Part shown: one piece after another, positions 46,897 through 56,647 of the stretch
How the letters are laid out: each line of letters begins with the position of its first letter
Position numbering within the stretch: the first letter of the stretch is position 1
DNA from: JAJFUI01 sp963754135
Lineage (GTDB): Bacteria; Planctomycetota; Planctomycetia; Pirellulales; Thermoguttaceae
Reading direction: 5' to 3'
Assembly: GCA_963754135.1 (NCBI GenBank)
Contig: CAVWEY010000002.1
Location: 1,116,001 to 1,180,000 of the forward strand
Length of the DNA: 64,000 nucleotides
Program-made: the position numbers and the translations under genes
Notes under the pieces: model-generated
What the model was told of the DNA's origin: nothing
The model's database searches: none
What the model saw: the letters and a program-made list of their open reading frames with translations, nothing else

Positions 46897-48258
46897 TCAA
46901 TTCCCTCCCGTGTCGTTAATCGGTGGCACGCCCGGAGTCTCCCCATGCTCGATTTTCTTCCAATACTCGTCGTAGACGAACTTCGGGCTGTTCTCGCGGT
47001 CGTGGCAGCCGCTGCAATGGTTCCGGGCCTGGGCGAAGTAGGCCGTCTTTACGGTCGGCTCGGCCGCGTGACCCAGCGACGGCCCATGACAGCTCTCGCA
47101 GCCCACGTCGAGCCGCTTGCCGCTCCGCCGCACCGAGACGAACCCGGCCGGCAATCCGTAACCGGTGGTGTGGCAGCGCTGGCAGTCGGGATCGGCCTGG
47201 GCGGTCTTCTCCACCAGCGACTTCCAGGCCTTGGCGTGCGGCGAGGCCTTCCAGCGCCGCTGGTCGTCCTCGTGGCATTTTACGCACGCCGCCGTCCCCG
47301 CCACCGCAAAGCCCTTGGGCAGACCGGCGGGAAACGGCTCGACCAGGGACGTTTGCTCGGGCGTGAAGTCTGCGCGCTGGAGCGCCTCGCGGAAGCGGCC
47401 GAGGTTGGCCGCCTGTTGCGGATCGTCGGCAAATTGTTCATTCAACTCCACGACGCCGCCGGTCCACGGGTCCGTCGCGCCGGCTCCGGGGGCATCGAGC
47501 CGGACCACGAATTTCCCTTCGTTCGTGGCCGAGGCCAACAAGACCGGTCCTCCCCGTTGCGGACTCATCGGCTGCCCCGTCGGCCCGCCCACGACCGCGT
47601 CGGCCTCGGGCAGGGCTTCGGCCAATTGCCGCAACTCATCCTCGGGCAAGTAGGCCAGCACGATCAGGGCGTCGTACCGGTCCTGTGCGGTCCGCAGCGC
47701 GTCGAGCACGGCCTGGCGCGGCGGCGTCACGTCAAGCTCCGCCGTGGCGTAACGCTCGGCCAACACGCCGACCAGGGCCACCCTCCGTCCGGCTGCGGCA
47801 ACGATCCGCAGCGGCGCGGCGACCAGCCGGCCGGCGCGGTCGCGGACGTTGGCCGACAACAAAGGCGCATTCTCCGCAGCCGCCAAGGTGCGGAGGCACT
47901 CGGGACCGAAGCGGGCCTCGGCGGCGCCGATGTTGTGGGCTGCCAGGCCCATCGCGGCCTCGCCCCGCAAGATCGCCTCCAGCTTGAGCCGGTCGTAGGG
48001 CGCGTTTCCCTGAACGGCGCCGCCCACGTCGGCGGCGATCACCGCCGACTGGCGGCGCAACTGGCCGAGGTACGTCGCCCGCCGCGCCAGTCCGCCCGAC
48101 TGGTTCGAGGCGCAGCCGCAGGGGGCAATCCAACCGGCCACGTCGCCGCTGAGGACCACGGCCAGCGGCCGCGCGGCGGCGGGCCGGCACCCGGCGCAGA
48201 CCGCGCATCCCAGCACGGCCGTCAACAACAGCATCAACTCGCAACCGTTGCCCGTCAT
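46897..48258 (-). CDS. Metallophosphatase-like domain fused to a four-haem cytochrome c region
   Basis: 453 residues. The N-terminal signal carries a Cys at the end (LGCAVCAGC), so it may be a lipoprotein. The first 300 residues resemble 5'-nucleotidase/UshA-type metallophosphatases (VVLSGDVAGWIAPCGCASNQSGG, IAADVGGAVQGNAPY, GLAAHNIGAAE, APLLSANV), although the usual metal ligands are partly altered. The rest has four c-type haem sites: CVKCH, CQRCH, CESCH and CSGCH, in the style of cytochrome c554-like proteins. It follows DUF4159 by three bases and precedes the thioredoxin-HEAT gene. Electron transfer at the cell surface is likely; the phosphatase activity is not certain. Confidence 0.8.
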   Translation of the reverse strand: MTGNGCELMLLLTAVLGCAVCAGCRPAAARPLAVVLSGDVAGWIAPCGCASNQSGGLARRATYLGQLRRQSAVIAADVGGAVQGNAPYDRLKLEAILRGEAAMGLAAHNIGAAEARFGPECLRTLAAAENAPLLSANVRDRAGRLVAAPLRIVAAAGRRVALVGVLAERYATAELDVTPPRQAVLDALRTAQDRYDALIVLAYLPEDELRQLAEALPEADAVVGGPTGQPMSPQRGGPVLLASATNEGKFVVRLDAPGAGATDPWTGGVVELNEQFADDPQQAANLGRFREALQRADFTPEQTSLVEPFPAGLPKGFAVAGTAACVKCHEDDQRRWKASPHAKAWKSLVEKTAQADPDCQRCHTTGYGLPAGFVSVRRSGKRLDVGCESCHGPSLGHAAEPTVKTAYFAQARNHCSGCHDRENSPKFVYDEYWKKIEHGETPGVPPINDTGGN

Positions 48259-48261
48259 CGT

Positions 48262-48963
48262 CTACCACATCAAGGCATAGGCCAGCAGATTCACGTTGAT
48301 CTCCACGGCGTTGGCCAATTCGTTGCCGCCGCAACAACAGCAGCCGGTGGTGTGGGGCGTGTCGTTCAGTCCGTCTTGCGAGTAGACCACCCCGATCCGG
48401 TCGCCGATGCTCACGCCCATCAGCGGCCGCGGCGTGCCGTGTTTCGCCCGCAACCGGGCGATGTCGTAAACCGTGTGAAACATCGGATGGCTCATGGCAA
48501 CCGCCCGCAGCGGCGCATTGGGAAAGATCGTGGCCATTTCACGGCGGAACGCCCGGTCCCACTCGCTGGAGGAGCAGCCGGCCGAGGCCAGCAGGAGTCC
48601 GCCCCGCTCGACGTAGCGCCGCAGGCTCTCCCGCTCGGCCCCGGAGAGTTGGAAGTCCCCCTCGCCGGTCATCACCAGCAGCGGAAAGTCGTAGATGCTC
48701 TCACTGGAGAGCTTCACGGCATGGAACCGGCGGCTGGTGGAAATGGCCGTCTCTTGCTCCGCCTTCACCAGGAAATGATCGGAGAAGCAACGGCTGCTCT
48801 TCGTGCCGGCGTAGACGAGATTCGCCACCTGCACGATCCCGTCCGGCTCACCGCCGGAGGGGCTGGTGGCGGCTTCGACCCGCCCCGCGCCGGGCAGCGT
48901 GATCGCCGCCAAGGCGAGGGAGAGAACAATCGCAGTCTGCCGATGTCGCTGTCTGACGCTCAT
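48262..48963 (-). CDS. DUF4159 protein
   Basis: 233 residues from the ATG at 48963 (GAGG upstream); an in-frame start at 49005 would add 14 residues before the signal peptide (AIVLSLALAAITLPGAGRVEA). The DUF4159 domain covers the remainder: VQVANLVYAGTKSS, YDFPLLVMTGEGDFQLSGAERESLRRYVERGGLLLASAGCSSSEWDRAFRREM and the C-terminal GDRIGVVYSQDGLND. These proteins are glutamine-amidotransferase-like in fold and are encoded with MoxR/BatA clusters in planctomycetes and proteobacteria. The function is unknown. Confidence 0.88.
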   Translation of the reverse strand: MSVRQRHRQTAIVLSLALAAITLPGAGRVEAATSPSGGEPDGIVQVANLVYAGTKSSRCFSDHFLVKAEQETAISTSRRFHAVKLSSESIYDFPLLVMTGEGDFQLSGAERESLRRYVERGGLLLASAGCSSSEWDRAFRREMATIFPNAPLRAVAMSHPMFHTVYDIARLRAKHGTPRPLMGVSIGDRIGVVYSQDGLNDTPHTTGCCCCGGNELANAVEINVNLLAYALMW

Positions 48964-49034
48964 ATAAACCTCGGACGGTAAACCTGCTGCGTTGGTCATT
49001 GACACAAGAATGCGATCCGCTATTGCACGTTTCC

Positions 49035-49119
49035 CTGGGTGGCACGCCCTGAAAGGGCGTGGTCAACCGGCAAAGTAAGCCGTCTCCCTCCGCCACGCCC
49101 TTTCAGGGCGTGCCACCCA
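49035..49119. repeat. Intergenic palindromic repeat family B
   Basis: Arms 49035-49062 and 49091-49119 (GGCACGCCCTGAAAGGGCG core) between the DUF4175-like gene and DUF4159. Confidence 0.92.
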
Positions 49120-49140
49120 ACCGCGTCATAGAAACATCAC

Positions 49141-52077
49141 CTAGTCACGTCGTTCCCTCGTTCGATCATCCTGGCTACCGCCGGTTTCTTCGCTGATGCG
49201 TTGGAAGTATTGCCCCACTTGACGGCGATAGCGGGCCGGGATGGCGCCTTCGCTCACTCCGCCGGCCTGACCGGGGACTACCGCGTCGGCGGCGGCCTGG
49301 TCGGAATTCGCGCCGGCGGGCGCGGCGGAATAACCGCGCAACCGCGCCAGGTCGTTGGCGCGGCTCTGGCCGGTCTTCTCGAGGCCGGTCATCTCCGGCA
49401 AGCCGCCGAAGAGGCCGACCGCGCCATTTCCGCCCATGCCCATCCCACTGCCCGGCCCCGTTCCGCTGCCCGTGCCGGAACCCATGCCAAGCCCGGCCAG
49501 CAGTTGGCCGAGCGTGTTGTCCATCGACTGGCAGAGTTTAGGCTTGAAGACGAGCCGCATTCCGTTGCAGGCGCAGTTCTTGCAGCCCTGGCACTCACTC
49601 AAAAACTTGGCCAGGATGTCGGCGGCCTCCTTGGCCTTTTCGTACCCGCGCGTGCCGGCGAACTCGGCCAGGGCGGTCTCGGCCGCGGCCATCGCCTCCG
49701 ATGCCCCGCTCTTGCGCACTTTCCCCACAAACTCCTGCGCCGTCTCCCGCAATTCCTTCAACTCGGGCTTCTCGGGCAGCTTGTCCACGTGCTCCTGAAT
49801 GTCGTCGAGCAACCGGGCCAGGGCGTCGCGGACCTGCCGCTGCTCCTCTTCCAGGTCGCGCATCCGCGCTTTCAAGGCCGGGTTGTCCTCCTTGTCGTGC
49901 CCCCGGAGCGAAGAGAGCCGCTCGGCCAGGTCCTGCTGCCAGAGAACGAGCATCACGAAACGCTCCTGGTCGGCCATCAACGGGAACGCCGCTTCGAGAT
50001 ACGCCAGCGGCTCTCCGGCCATCTCGTTGTAGAGCTTGCGGGCGGAGGCCAGCCGCCGGGCCATCTCGTCCAGCTTGTGGGCCAGCTTCCCGTTGATCAA
50101 CTCCCGCTCCCGTTCGAGTTGCTCCAACTCGTCGGCCATCGCCTTGGTGGTCTTGGCGAGCCGCTCCAGTTCCGGCGTGAGCGAATCGTCCAAGTCGAAG
50201 GGCAACTTGTGCCCGGCGGCCTGGCGCATCGCATCGGCCTCCTGGCTGAGCATCTGCCGCAACCGGCGCAGCTCGCGGCGGAGTTCGTCGTCGGCCTTCT
50301 CGCCGGGCGGGTGCTTCTTCGCCTTCTTCCGCAGCCCCTCCACTTCGTCGTTCATCCGTTCCATCCGCCGCTGCGCGTCGTCGTACTTCGACTGAAGCGA
50401 CTCGATGCCCTCCTGCGTTTGCAGCAGCCGCTGGAACTCCTCCTCGCTGATGATCCGCACCACGGCCACGGTGCTCTCCGCCCCTTTCGCGCCGGCCGGG
50501 TCGTTGTCCTCGACGCGGCCGAAGAGCTTGATCACGTCGCCAGGCGCCAGCCCGTACTGCTCCAGCGGCAGTTGTGCCGGCGCATCCAGCCGCCGCGGCT
50601 GCTGCGGGCCCAACGGCAGATCGACCGGCAGCGGACGGGAATCGTTCAGACTGCGGAACAATTGCAACCGGGAAATCCCGCAATCGTCCTCCGCCGACAA
50701 CACCACCGGCAGCGCAGCCGAGGGCGTGGCCAGCGAAATCTTCGGCGGTTGGATGAGCCGCACCAGCGGCCGCTCGTCCGCCAGCAGGGTGACGTTTCCC
50801 GCAAACGTCTGCTGCGACGCCTGACCGGCTTCGTCGATCACCCGGCACTCGAACTTCCCGTCGCCGGCGATGGTAAACTCGCCCGACGCCTCCTGGCTGC
50901 CCGGCTCGGCAGGCTTCATCGGCAGATCCAAACGCCCCGCGGGCACCGCCGCGGAGCGGTGGTCGGCGGTGGCGGGGGGTGCCGCCGGCGACTTTCCCCC
51001 GCGAGCGCCGTCGCGGGGCGTTTTCCCATTCGTGACACCGGTCTTCTGGGATTGAGCAACTGCGCCGCTGAGGGTAATGCAGCCGCCGCTGAGCGGCCGG
51101 TTGCTGGTGAGGATGACCTCGACCTTCGTGCCGCGGAGTCCGCTCACGCCGTCCTTGGGCAACGGTCCTTCATAGGGCGGGCGGCGGGCGTAGGCCGGCT
51201 GCACGATCCGCACCTTCGCGCTCTCGATCCGCGGCACGGTAATCACGCCGAGGTGGTACGCCACGCTCCGGGCCCGATAGGCGCGGACGAAATACTCGGT
51301 CGGCTCGACCACATTCGTCAACACGGTCCGCCACCGGCCGTCGGCCTCGGGGAACATCGGCAGCGGCGGCTCCCGGCCGCGGGCCGAAGCGAGCACCAAC
51401 TCGACCTGCTCCACCGGGGCGCCGTGGACCTTGGCGCAGATCTCCAAGTCGCTGCCGTAGAGCACGTCGGATTTGTTGCCGGGGGTGACCTCGAACGTGG
51501 TCAGCGAGAACGGCGGCACGTCGTCATAGGGCCGCAAGAAACGGTTCCACTGGATCGCCGCCATGCGCGGCAGCCCGACAGCCACCGCGGCGACGATTGC
51601 CGCCAGCAGCGCGATCGCCGCCAACGCCCGCCCGAGCGGCCGCCAAGGCGCGGCCCGGCCAAGCGGAACCCCACGGGCTGCCACCGCCGCCTCTGCCGCC
51701 GCCAAGGCCGCCAGACCCGCGCTGAGCGGCGCCGGGGCCTCGCCTGCAATTCCGTAACGGCTCTGCTCGAACTCCCAGCCGGTGAAAATCCGGCCGCCGG
51801 CCTGGCCCGCCCGATCCAGCCGGCGAGCCAAGGCGAAGCCTCGGGCGGCACGGCAGGCGACCGCCGCCAGCACGGCCAACAACATGGCGCCGCTGCCGCC
51901 GGCGGCCCAAAGCGTAGCGATCCGCCACTCGGGCGGCAGCTCCCAGAGCAAGTCCAACCATGCGCCCAGCAGCAGCAGCACGACGGCCGCGGCCAATCCC
52001 CACACCGTCCCCGCCGCCAGATGAACGCCCACCAAGCGGCGCCGCAATCGGCCAATTCTCGTCTGAACGGTTGCCAT
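49141..52077 (-). CDS. DUF4175-like membrane protein with coiled-coil C-terminal half
   Basis: 978 residues, intact. Two N-terminal membrane helices (VWGLAAAVVLLLLGAWLDLLW; SGAMLLAVLAAVACRAARG) and a third near residue 150-170 (LGRALAAIALLAAIVAAVAVG) precede beta-rich extracytoplasmic domains (SLTTFEVTPGNKSDVLYGSDLEI; VPRIESAKVRIVQPAYARRPPYEG). The second half is a long charged coiled coil (about 590-800) and ends in a Cys cluster (CQGCKNCAC) and a Gly/Ser-rich tail. Family A repeat DNA (50930-51023) is read in frame as GKTPRDGARGGKSPAAPP ... near residue 360. The architecture fits DUF4175-type proteins linked to MoxR clusters. It starts nine bases after the VWA gene. Confidence 0.8.
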   Translation of the reverse strand: MATVQTRIGRLRRRLVGVHLAAGTVWGLAAAVVLLLLGAWLDLLWELPPEWRIATLWAAGGSGAMLLAVLAAVACRAARGFALARRLDRAGQAGGRIFTGWEFEQSRYGIAGEAPAPLSAGLAALAAAEAAVAARGVPLGRAAPWRPLGRALAAIALLAAIVAAVAVGLPRMAAIQWNRFLRPYDDVPPFSLTTFEVTPGNKSDVLYGSDLEICAKVHGAPVEQVELVLASARGREPPLPMFPEADGRWRTVLTNVVEPTEYFVRAYRARSVAYHLGVITVPRIESAKVRIVQPAYARRPPYEGPLPKDGVSGLRGTKVEVILTSNRPLSGGCITLSGAVAQSQKTGVTNGKTPRDGARGGKSPAAPPATADHRSAAVPAGRLDLPMKPAEPGSQEASGEFTIAGDGKFECRVIDEAGQASQQTFAGNVTLLADERPLVRLIQPPKISLATPSAALPVVLSAEDDCGISRLQLFRSLNDSRPLPVDLPLGPQQPRRLDAPAQLPLEQYGLAPGDVIKLFGRVEDNDPAGAKGAESTVAVVRIISEEEFQRLLQTQEGIESLQSKYDDAQRRMERMNDEVEGLRKKAKKHPPGEKADDELRRELRRLRQMLSQEADAMRQAAGHKLPFDLDDSLTPELERLAKTTKAMADELEQLERERELINGKLAHKLDEMARRLASARKLYNEMAGEPLAYLEAAFPLMADQERFVMLVLWQQDLAERLSSLRGHDKEDNPALKARMRDLEEEQRQVRDALARLLDDIQEHVDKLPEKPELKELRETAQEFVGKVRKSGASEAMAAAETALAEFAGTRGYEKAKEAADILAKFLSECQGCKNCACNGMRLVFKPKLCQSMDNTLGQLLAGLGMGSGTGSGTGPGSGMGMGGNGAVGLFGGLPEMTGLEKTGQSRANDLARLRGYSAAPAGANSDQAAADAVVPGQAGGVSEGAIPARYRRQVGQYFQRISEETGGSQDDRTRERRD
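50930..51023. repeat. Diverged palindromic repeat family A inside the DUF4175-like gene
   Basis: Outer arms AAACGCCCCGCG... (50930) and ...CGCGGGGCGTTTT (ending 51023) as in the other copies, with a longer and more diverged centre. Read in frame. Confidence 0.75.
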
Positions 52078-52086
52078 GTGATCCTC

Positions 52087-54351
52087 CTACACCAAGCCCG
52101 ACCGCCGCCGCAGGCTCCAGGCGGCGGCCCAAATCATCAGCGCTCCGCTCAAGGCCCACCACCGGTCCCAGGCCATCGTTCGCGCCGTGCGTTGGGGACG
52201 GGTGCGGGCGAGATATTCGTGGAATTCTGTCGCCAGCAGGCGCGGCTCGACCCTTTCCAGGACCGCTCCGCCGCTCTCGCGGGCAAGCATCTGCATCACG
52301 GCCGGCTGGGCGCGGACGTCGAGCCGCTCGGCGGTGTTCTGGCGGACCTCGAAGGCGGTGGCCGCGGACGGATCCGCCCTTCGCCGCCCAGCACGCGGAG
52401 CGCGTACCGCCCTTCGGGCAGCCGGCCCAGGCCGACGTGGTACTGGCCAGGATAGCTGCCTTGTGGCACGCAGGCGAAGGTCCGCGGCCGCTCCAGCGGT
52501 CCCCCGCTGAGTTCCACTTGCGGCGGCTCGCCCTTCCAGCCGCGGGTCAGCAGGGTCGCCGTGACGCTTTCGTCGGCGTTGAAGCTGATCGCGTCGGTCC
52601 GCAGGGCCAGCCGCTGCGAAGGCAACAGGCCCACTTGCGCCACCAGCCAGCGGACGAGGCTTTGCCAGAGCGAGCCGTAGATTTCCTCCTGCTTCTGGCG
52701 GTCCGGCGGGAGAAACGCCCAGCGCCACATGCCCGCCCCTTCTACGACGACGACCCGTCCGTTGCCCACGGGCTGATAACTGATCACCGGAGCGGGCTGG
52801 GCGGAGCGCGCCGACCACGCCGGTGGCCAGCACCACCGACAGCGCCTTGGCGGCCTCCGGCTGCGCCGCAGTGGCCAGCGGCGGTAGCTCGGCCAGTGGA
52901 CTGAGGCCGTCCTTGCCGGCCGGCAGCCAGTGCAACGCCTGGGCCGTGCCCGTCAATTGCATGTTGTAGTGCGTCTCCGCCGTCGGCGTCCAGCGGACGG
53001 GCATCAACTCGCCCAGCCGCTGGCCGATCTGGGAAGCGGGCGCGCCGCGGAAGCAGACCAGCGACCCTTCCGACTCGACAAGCCACTTGCGCAGCTTCGC
53101 CAAGGCGTCGTCGGTCAGGAAGACCTCGGTATTCCGTCCGAGGACCACGACTTGATAGGAGTTGAGCGCATCGGCGTCGGCCAGCAACTTGGCGGCGTCC
53201 GTTTCGATGGTCCATTCTTCCCGGTCCCCCGCGGTCGCAGCCGCGGGGCGTTTCTCCTCCGCCGGCGGCGGGTGGCGGGGGATCTTCCGCCGCAACAGCC
53301 GCCCCTCGGCAAGCTGCACGACGCTCGTCAATTCCACCGACGGGTCGTTCGAGAGCGTCCGCACCAGGAACTTCGTGTCCCAGTACGGCTTCCCTTCCAA
53401 CAGCAACATGCGGATCGGCTGATCGATCACCCGCAACAGCAGTGGCGCGGCGTTGTTGGCGGTGGTGGCCTCGCCGGGCAGGGCCTCCGCACGGACTTCA
53501 TAGCGGTACAGCCCGCTCTGCTTGTGCGTGACGTAGAACACCTCTTCCACGGCGTCGTCCGGCCGCAGCGCCACGTCGCGCTTTTCGACGAGTTCCTCGC
53601 CCCGCCACAGCGAAAGCGTCGTCTTCTCGCCCAGCTTGCCGCGCTGGCGGAGGTTTACGGCCATCGGCACGCGCTGGCCGGCGAAAGCCAATTCCTGCGG
53701 CTGTTCAACCGTGACTTCCAGATCATTGACCACGGCCGGGCCGCCGATGGTCTTGGCGTAGACAGGCACGGCCATCGCCCTGGCCTTTGCCGCCGCCTGC
53801 CGCAACGGTTCTGCTCCGCCCGTGTTGTGAATGCCGTCGCTCAGCAGCAGCATGGCCTGGCCTTGCGGCCGGTCGTCCTCCAAGGCCCCCTGTACCGCGG
53901 CCGCCAGGTCGGTGGCCGCGCCGTCGGGCGACGCCCCGGCAAGCGCTTCCGGCGAGCAGGGCGCGGACGTGGCGGCGAACCACCGCAACCGCACCTCATA
54001 CTGATCCTTCAACTGGCCGGCCACGGCCGTGGCCAGCGCTACGCCGGCTTGGTAGCGGGTTTCCCCGCCGGGGGCGTCGCGGGTCGCCATGCTCGCCGAG
54101 CGGTCCACCAGCACCGTCAGCAGGGGCTTGCCGGCCGGCGGCGGGACCTGCTCGAGCCAGGTCGGGTTCAGCAGCACCAAGAGCGGCACCGTTGCGGCCA
54201 GGGCCATCAGGGCCACCACCGCCCACCACCGCCGCTTGGGCAGCCGGCGGCGTCCCGCTGCGGCATACCACGCCAGCATCGCCGCGGTGGCCAGGGCCAG
54301 CGGCACCCACAACGCCAGCGGAATGTAAGGATCAAAACTAATTTGCGTCAT
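52087..54351 (-). CDS. VWA-domain membrane protein, two compensating frameshifts
   Basis: About 754 residues from the ATG at 54351. Two breaks (near 52800 and 52380) leave the middle in another frame and cancel each other. Two helices at the start (LALWVPLALATAAMLAWYAA; WWAVVALMALAATVPLLVLL) precede a VWA domain with the MIDAS motif DRSAS and LLLSDGIHNTGG. Glutamine-amidotransferase-like beta domains follow (VLLLEGKPYWDTKFLVRTLSNDPSVEL; YQVVVLGRNTEVFL), and a final membrane helix (WWALSGALMIWAAAWSL). A single family A arm (53226-53253) is read as EEKRPAAATAG. It lies between BatA-like and DUF4175-like genes and is probably part of their complex. Confidence 0.85.
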   Translation of the reverse strand: MTQISFDPYIPLALWVPLALATAAMLAWYAAAGRRRLPKRRWWAVVALMALAATVPLLVLLNPTWLEQVPPPAGKPLLTVLVDRSASMATRDAPGGETRYQAGVALATAVAGQLKDQYEVRLRWFAATSAPCSPEALAGASPDGAATDLAAAVQGALEDDRPQGQAMLLLSDGIHNTGGAEPLRQAAAKARAMAVPVYAKTIGGPAVVNDLEVTVEQPQELAFAGQRVPMAVNLRQRGKLGEKTTLSLWRGEELVEKRDVALRPDDAVEEVFYVTHKQSGLYRYEVRAEALPGEATTANNAAPLLLRVIDQPIRMLLLEGKPYWDTKFLVRTLSNDPSVELTSVVQLAEGRLLRRKIPRHPPPAEEKRPAAATAGDREEWTIETDAAKLLADADALNSYQVVVLGRNTEVFLTDDALAKLRKWLVESEGSLVCFRGAPASQIGQRLGELMPVRWTPTAETHYNMQLTGTAQALHWLPAGKDGLSPLAELPPLATAAQPEAAKALSVVLATGVVGALRPARSGDQLSARGQRTGRRRRRGGHVALGVSPAGPPEAGGNLRLALAKPRPLAGGASGPVAFAAAGPADRRDQLQRRRKRHGDPADPRLEGRAAASGTQRGTAGAAADLRLRATRQLSWPVPRRPGPAARRAVRAPRAGRRRADPSAATAFEVRQNTAERLDVRAQPAVMQMLARESGGAVLERVEPRLLATEFHEYLARTRPQRTARTMAWDRWWALSGALMIWAAAWSLRRRSGLV
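53226..53253. repeat. Single arm of palindromic repeat family A inside the VWA gene
   Basis: CCCCGCGGTCGCAGCCGCGG core, a half copy of family A. Read in frame as RPAAATAG. Confidence 0.85.
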
Positions 54352-54364
54352 ATAGTCAAGTGCG

Positions 54365-54449
54365 TTGGGTGGCACGCCCTGAAAGGGCGTGGCCGACCGT
54401 CGAATTCAACCGCGTCCCTCCACCACGCCCTTTCAGGGCGTGCCACCCA
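54365..54449. repeat. Intergenic palindromic repeat family B
   Basis: Arms 54365-54392 and 54421-54449, nearly identical to the copy at 49035-49119. Between the BatA-like and VWA genes. Confidence 0.92.
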
Positions 54450-54458
54450 ATCCGGCTA

Positions 54459-56612
54459 TCAAGTCCGAAAACCCAACAAGGTGGAAATCTCCCCGATGAT
54501 GCATACAACACATGCCACGGCGAACCATTTCCAGAAGTCGTCGCGGCTCTGACCTTCGTCGGCGGCGCCGCGATAGGCAGCCACCCGCCCCGCCGCCAAC
54601 CGGCCGGTCAGGTCCTTGGGGCGCAACAAGTCCAGATCGCTTTCTTCCGGCGGGATCGTCAGCGCGGCGGCGAAGACGGTCCGGCCGTCGCGCTCGACCC
54701 GGTAGACGCCGGGCGGGCCGGGCGACGTCCAGCGCCACTGCGTGCCCACCGCTTCGTCGGCCAGTTGGCCGTAACGATCGCCTTTGGCGTCGGCAGCTTC
54801 CCCTTCCGGCCCACGGAGGCGAAGCCCGGCCGCCGCGCCGGCCTCGGCCGGCAGTTGAACCACCAGGGGCTCGCCGCAGGCGGCCGATCCGGCCCGTTGG
54901 TCCCGTTCGAGCATCTGTCCGATCAATTCGGCCAGCAGCGGGACGAAAGCGGAGGTTTTCGGCAAGTCGGAGGCCGCCAGGTCGGCGTTGATCACGGCCA
55001 GCGCGCCGGCGTCCGAAGAACTGAGCACGATCCCCGCGGTTCCGTCGTTGTAGGTGGCCAGCACGTCGGATTCCAGGCCGGTCTCCAGCCGGCGCGAGCT
55101 GATTCCGCCAGCGAAGCGGAGCCGGCCCACCAACGGAGTGAGGCTGTCGCCGAAAACGCGGAACGGCGGACTGTCGCGCCGCATCGAGGTGAACATCAGG
55201 TCGCGGCGGGGTTGGCCGGCGGGCGGCGGGAGAAACTCGACGGGCAATTGCAGCCCGCCGCCGGCCGCCTCGCACAGCCGCTTGAGGTTCGTCGCGTCGA
55301 TCAGCTCGGCGGCCACGTAGACGACCGGCCGGCCCCGCCGCAACAGATCGGCCAGCAACTCGACCGTCTCGGGGGCGAGCCTTCCCGGATGATCCAGCAG
55401 AATCAGGTCGCTGCTGGTCACGGCTGCCCGGTCCAGCGCGGCCGGATCGACCCGGACCACCGTCGGCTCGGGGCGTTTCTCTCCGTCTTTGGCGGCGGTT
55501 CTTCCCGGCGGCCGGCGCCAGGGCGCACTCGAGGAACATGCTGGAGGTGGGCCGCCGGCCCGCCGCCTGCCGGGTCAGCAGCACATACTTGGGCGGCGGC
55601 CGGGTATGGAGGACGAAAGGGCAGACGTTGTCCGCGGCCAGGGCGTCGTCGACGCCCAACAGGCCGCGCCTCGCCCGGCTGCCAGCCCAGCCCGCGAGCC
55701 GATCTCTCCGGTCAGCGTGGTGACGCGGTGCGCGCGGGCGGTGTCCGTCAGCCGCCAGCTCGAATTGCCGATTGAGACCTCGACGGTAACTTTGCGGTCG
55801 TTGGGCGAGTAGTTGCCCACTTCGACGGCAAGCTGAGTGCTGCCCGAAACGTCGGCTGCGTGCCCCTCGACGCGGAGAATGGCCAGGTTCGCCGGCGGCT
55901 GGGGCGGGGCAACCGACTCGAACTGGATTTGGGTGTCGGCCGGGAGAGGAGAGAAGTTGGCGCCGCCCCAACTGGAACGCTGGAAATCGCTCACCAGAAC
56001 CAATTCCCGCCGCGGACCACCGCTTCGCGGCGGTGCCCCGTCGTTCTGGCCGGTTGGGGCCAGCACCCGCGCGGCCAGGTCCAGCGCCCGATTGGCGTCC
56101 AGCCGTTGCGGCAAGACCCGGCAGCGGGCCAACTCGTCGCGCAAGGCGTCGAAATTAGTCGAGGGACCGTCGAACACCGCCTGCGGCCGGGCCGCGGCCA
56201 GGATCAGGTCCGCCGCTAGTCCCGGCCGGTAGCGGAGGTATTCGGCGGCCACGGTCCGCGCCCGCTCGAAAAGCTCGACGTTTCCCAGCCGGGCGGCCAT
56301 GCTCTGGCTCAAGTCCAGCAGCACCACCCGCACGGCGTCGCTCTGCTGGAGATCGGACACCGGCCGCGGCTGTCCCCACTGGGGCCGGGCCACCGCCAGA
56401 GCAATCAGCAGGATCGCCAGCGTCCGCAGGCACAAGAGCAACAGATCGCGCAACCGCCGCCAGCTCCGCCGTTGGTGGACGGCCTCGCGCACGAAGCGGA
56501 TCGTCGAAAGCGGCATCCGCACCGGCCGGGGACTGGTCAGCCAATGGATCAGCACCGGAGCGGCCGCCGCCGCCACGCCGATCACAATCGCCCAGGGGTG
56601 CAGAAATGTCAT
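54459..56612 (-). CDS. BatA-like membrane protein (N-terminal BatA domain, VWA-like body), two frameshifts
   Basis: About 717 residues from the ATG at 56612, with breaks near 55675 and 55495. The start is the typical BatA N-terminus: FLHPWAIVIGVAAAAAPVLIHWLTSPRPVRMPLSTIRFVREAVHQRRSWRRLRDLLLLCLRTLAILLIALAVARPQ, two helices around the conserved Pro. A VWA-like domain follows (RVVLLDLSQSM; LVLVSDFQRS), then a DUF4159/GATase-like region (SDLILLDHPGRLAPETVELLADLLRRGRPVVYVA) and a last helix (WKWFAVACVVCIIGEISTLLGF). It lies 35 bases downstream of the DUF58 gene. BatA proteins with MoxR and DUF58 form membrane complexes in stress and metal or protein maturation; the role here is inferred. Confidence 0.85.
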
Positions 56613-56647
56613 GGTGTAGTAAAGCCTGCGAAACCGCAAGCGGTTGT

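Noticed and set aside
46879..48981. 700-codon plus-strand frame opposite the multihaem and DUF4159 genes
   Set aside because: Shadow of the real minus-strand genes with CxxCH motifs and coupled starts.
49201..52455. 1,084-codon open frame on the plus strand opposite the DUF4175-like gene
   Set aside because: It is antisense to a protein with good domains, has the composition of a GC-rich shadow frame and no start signal or family motif.
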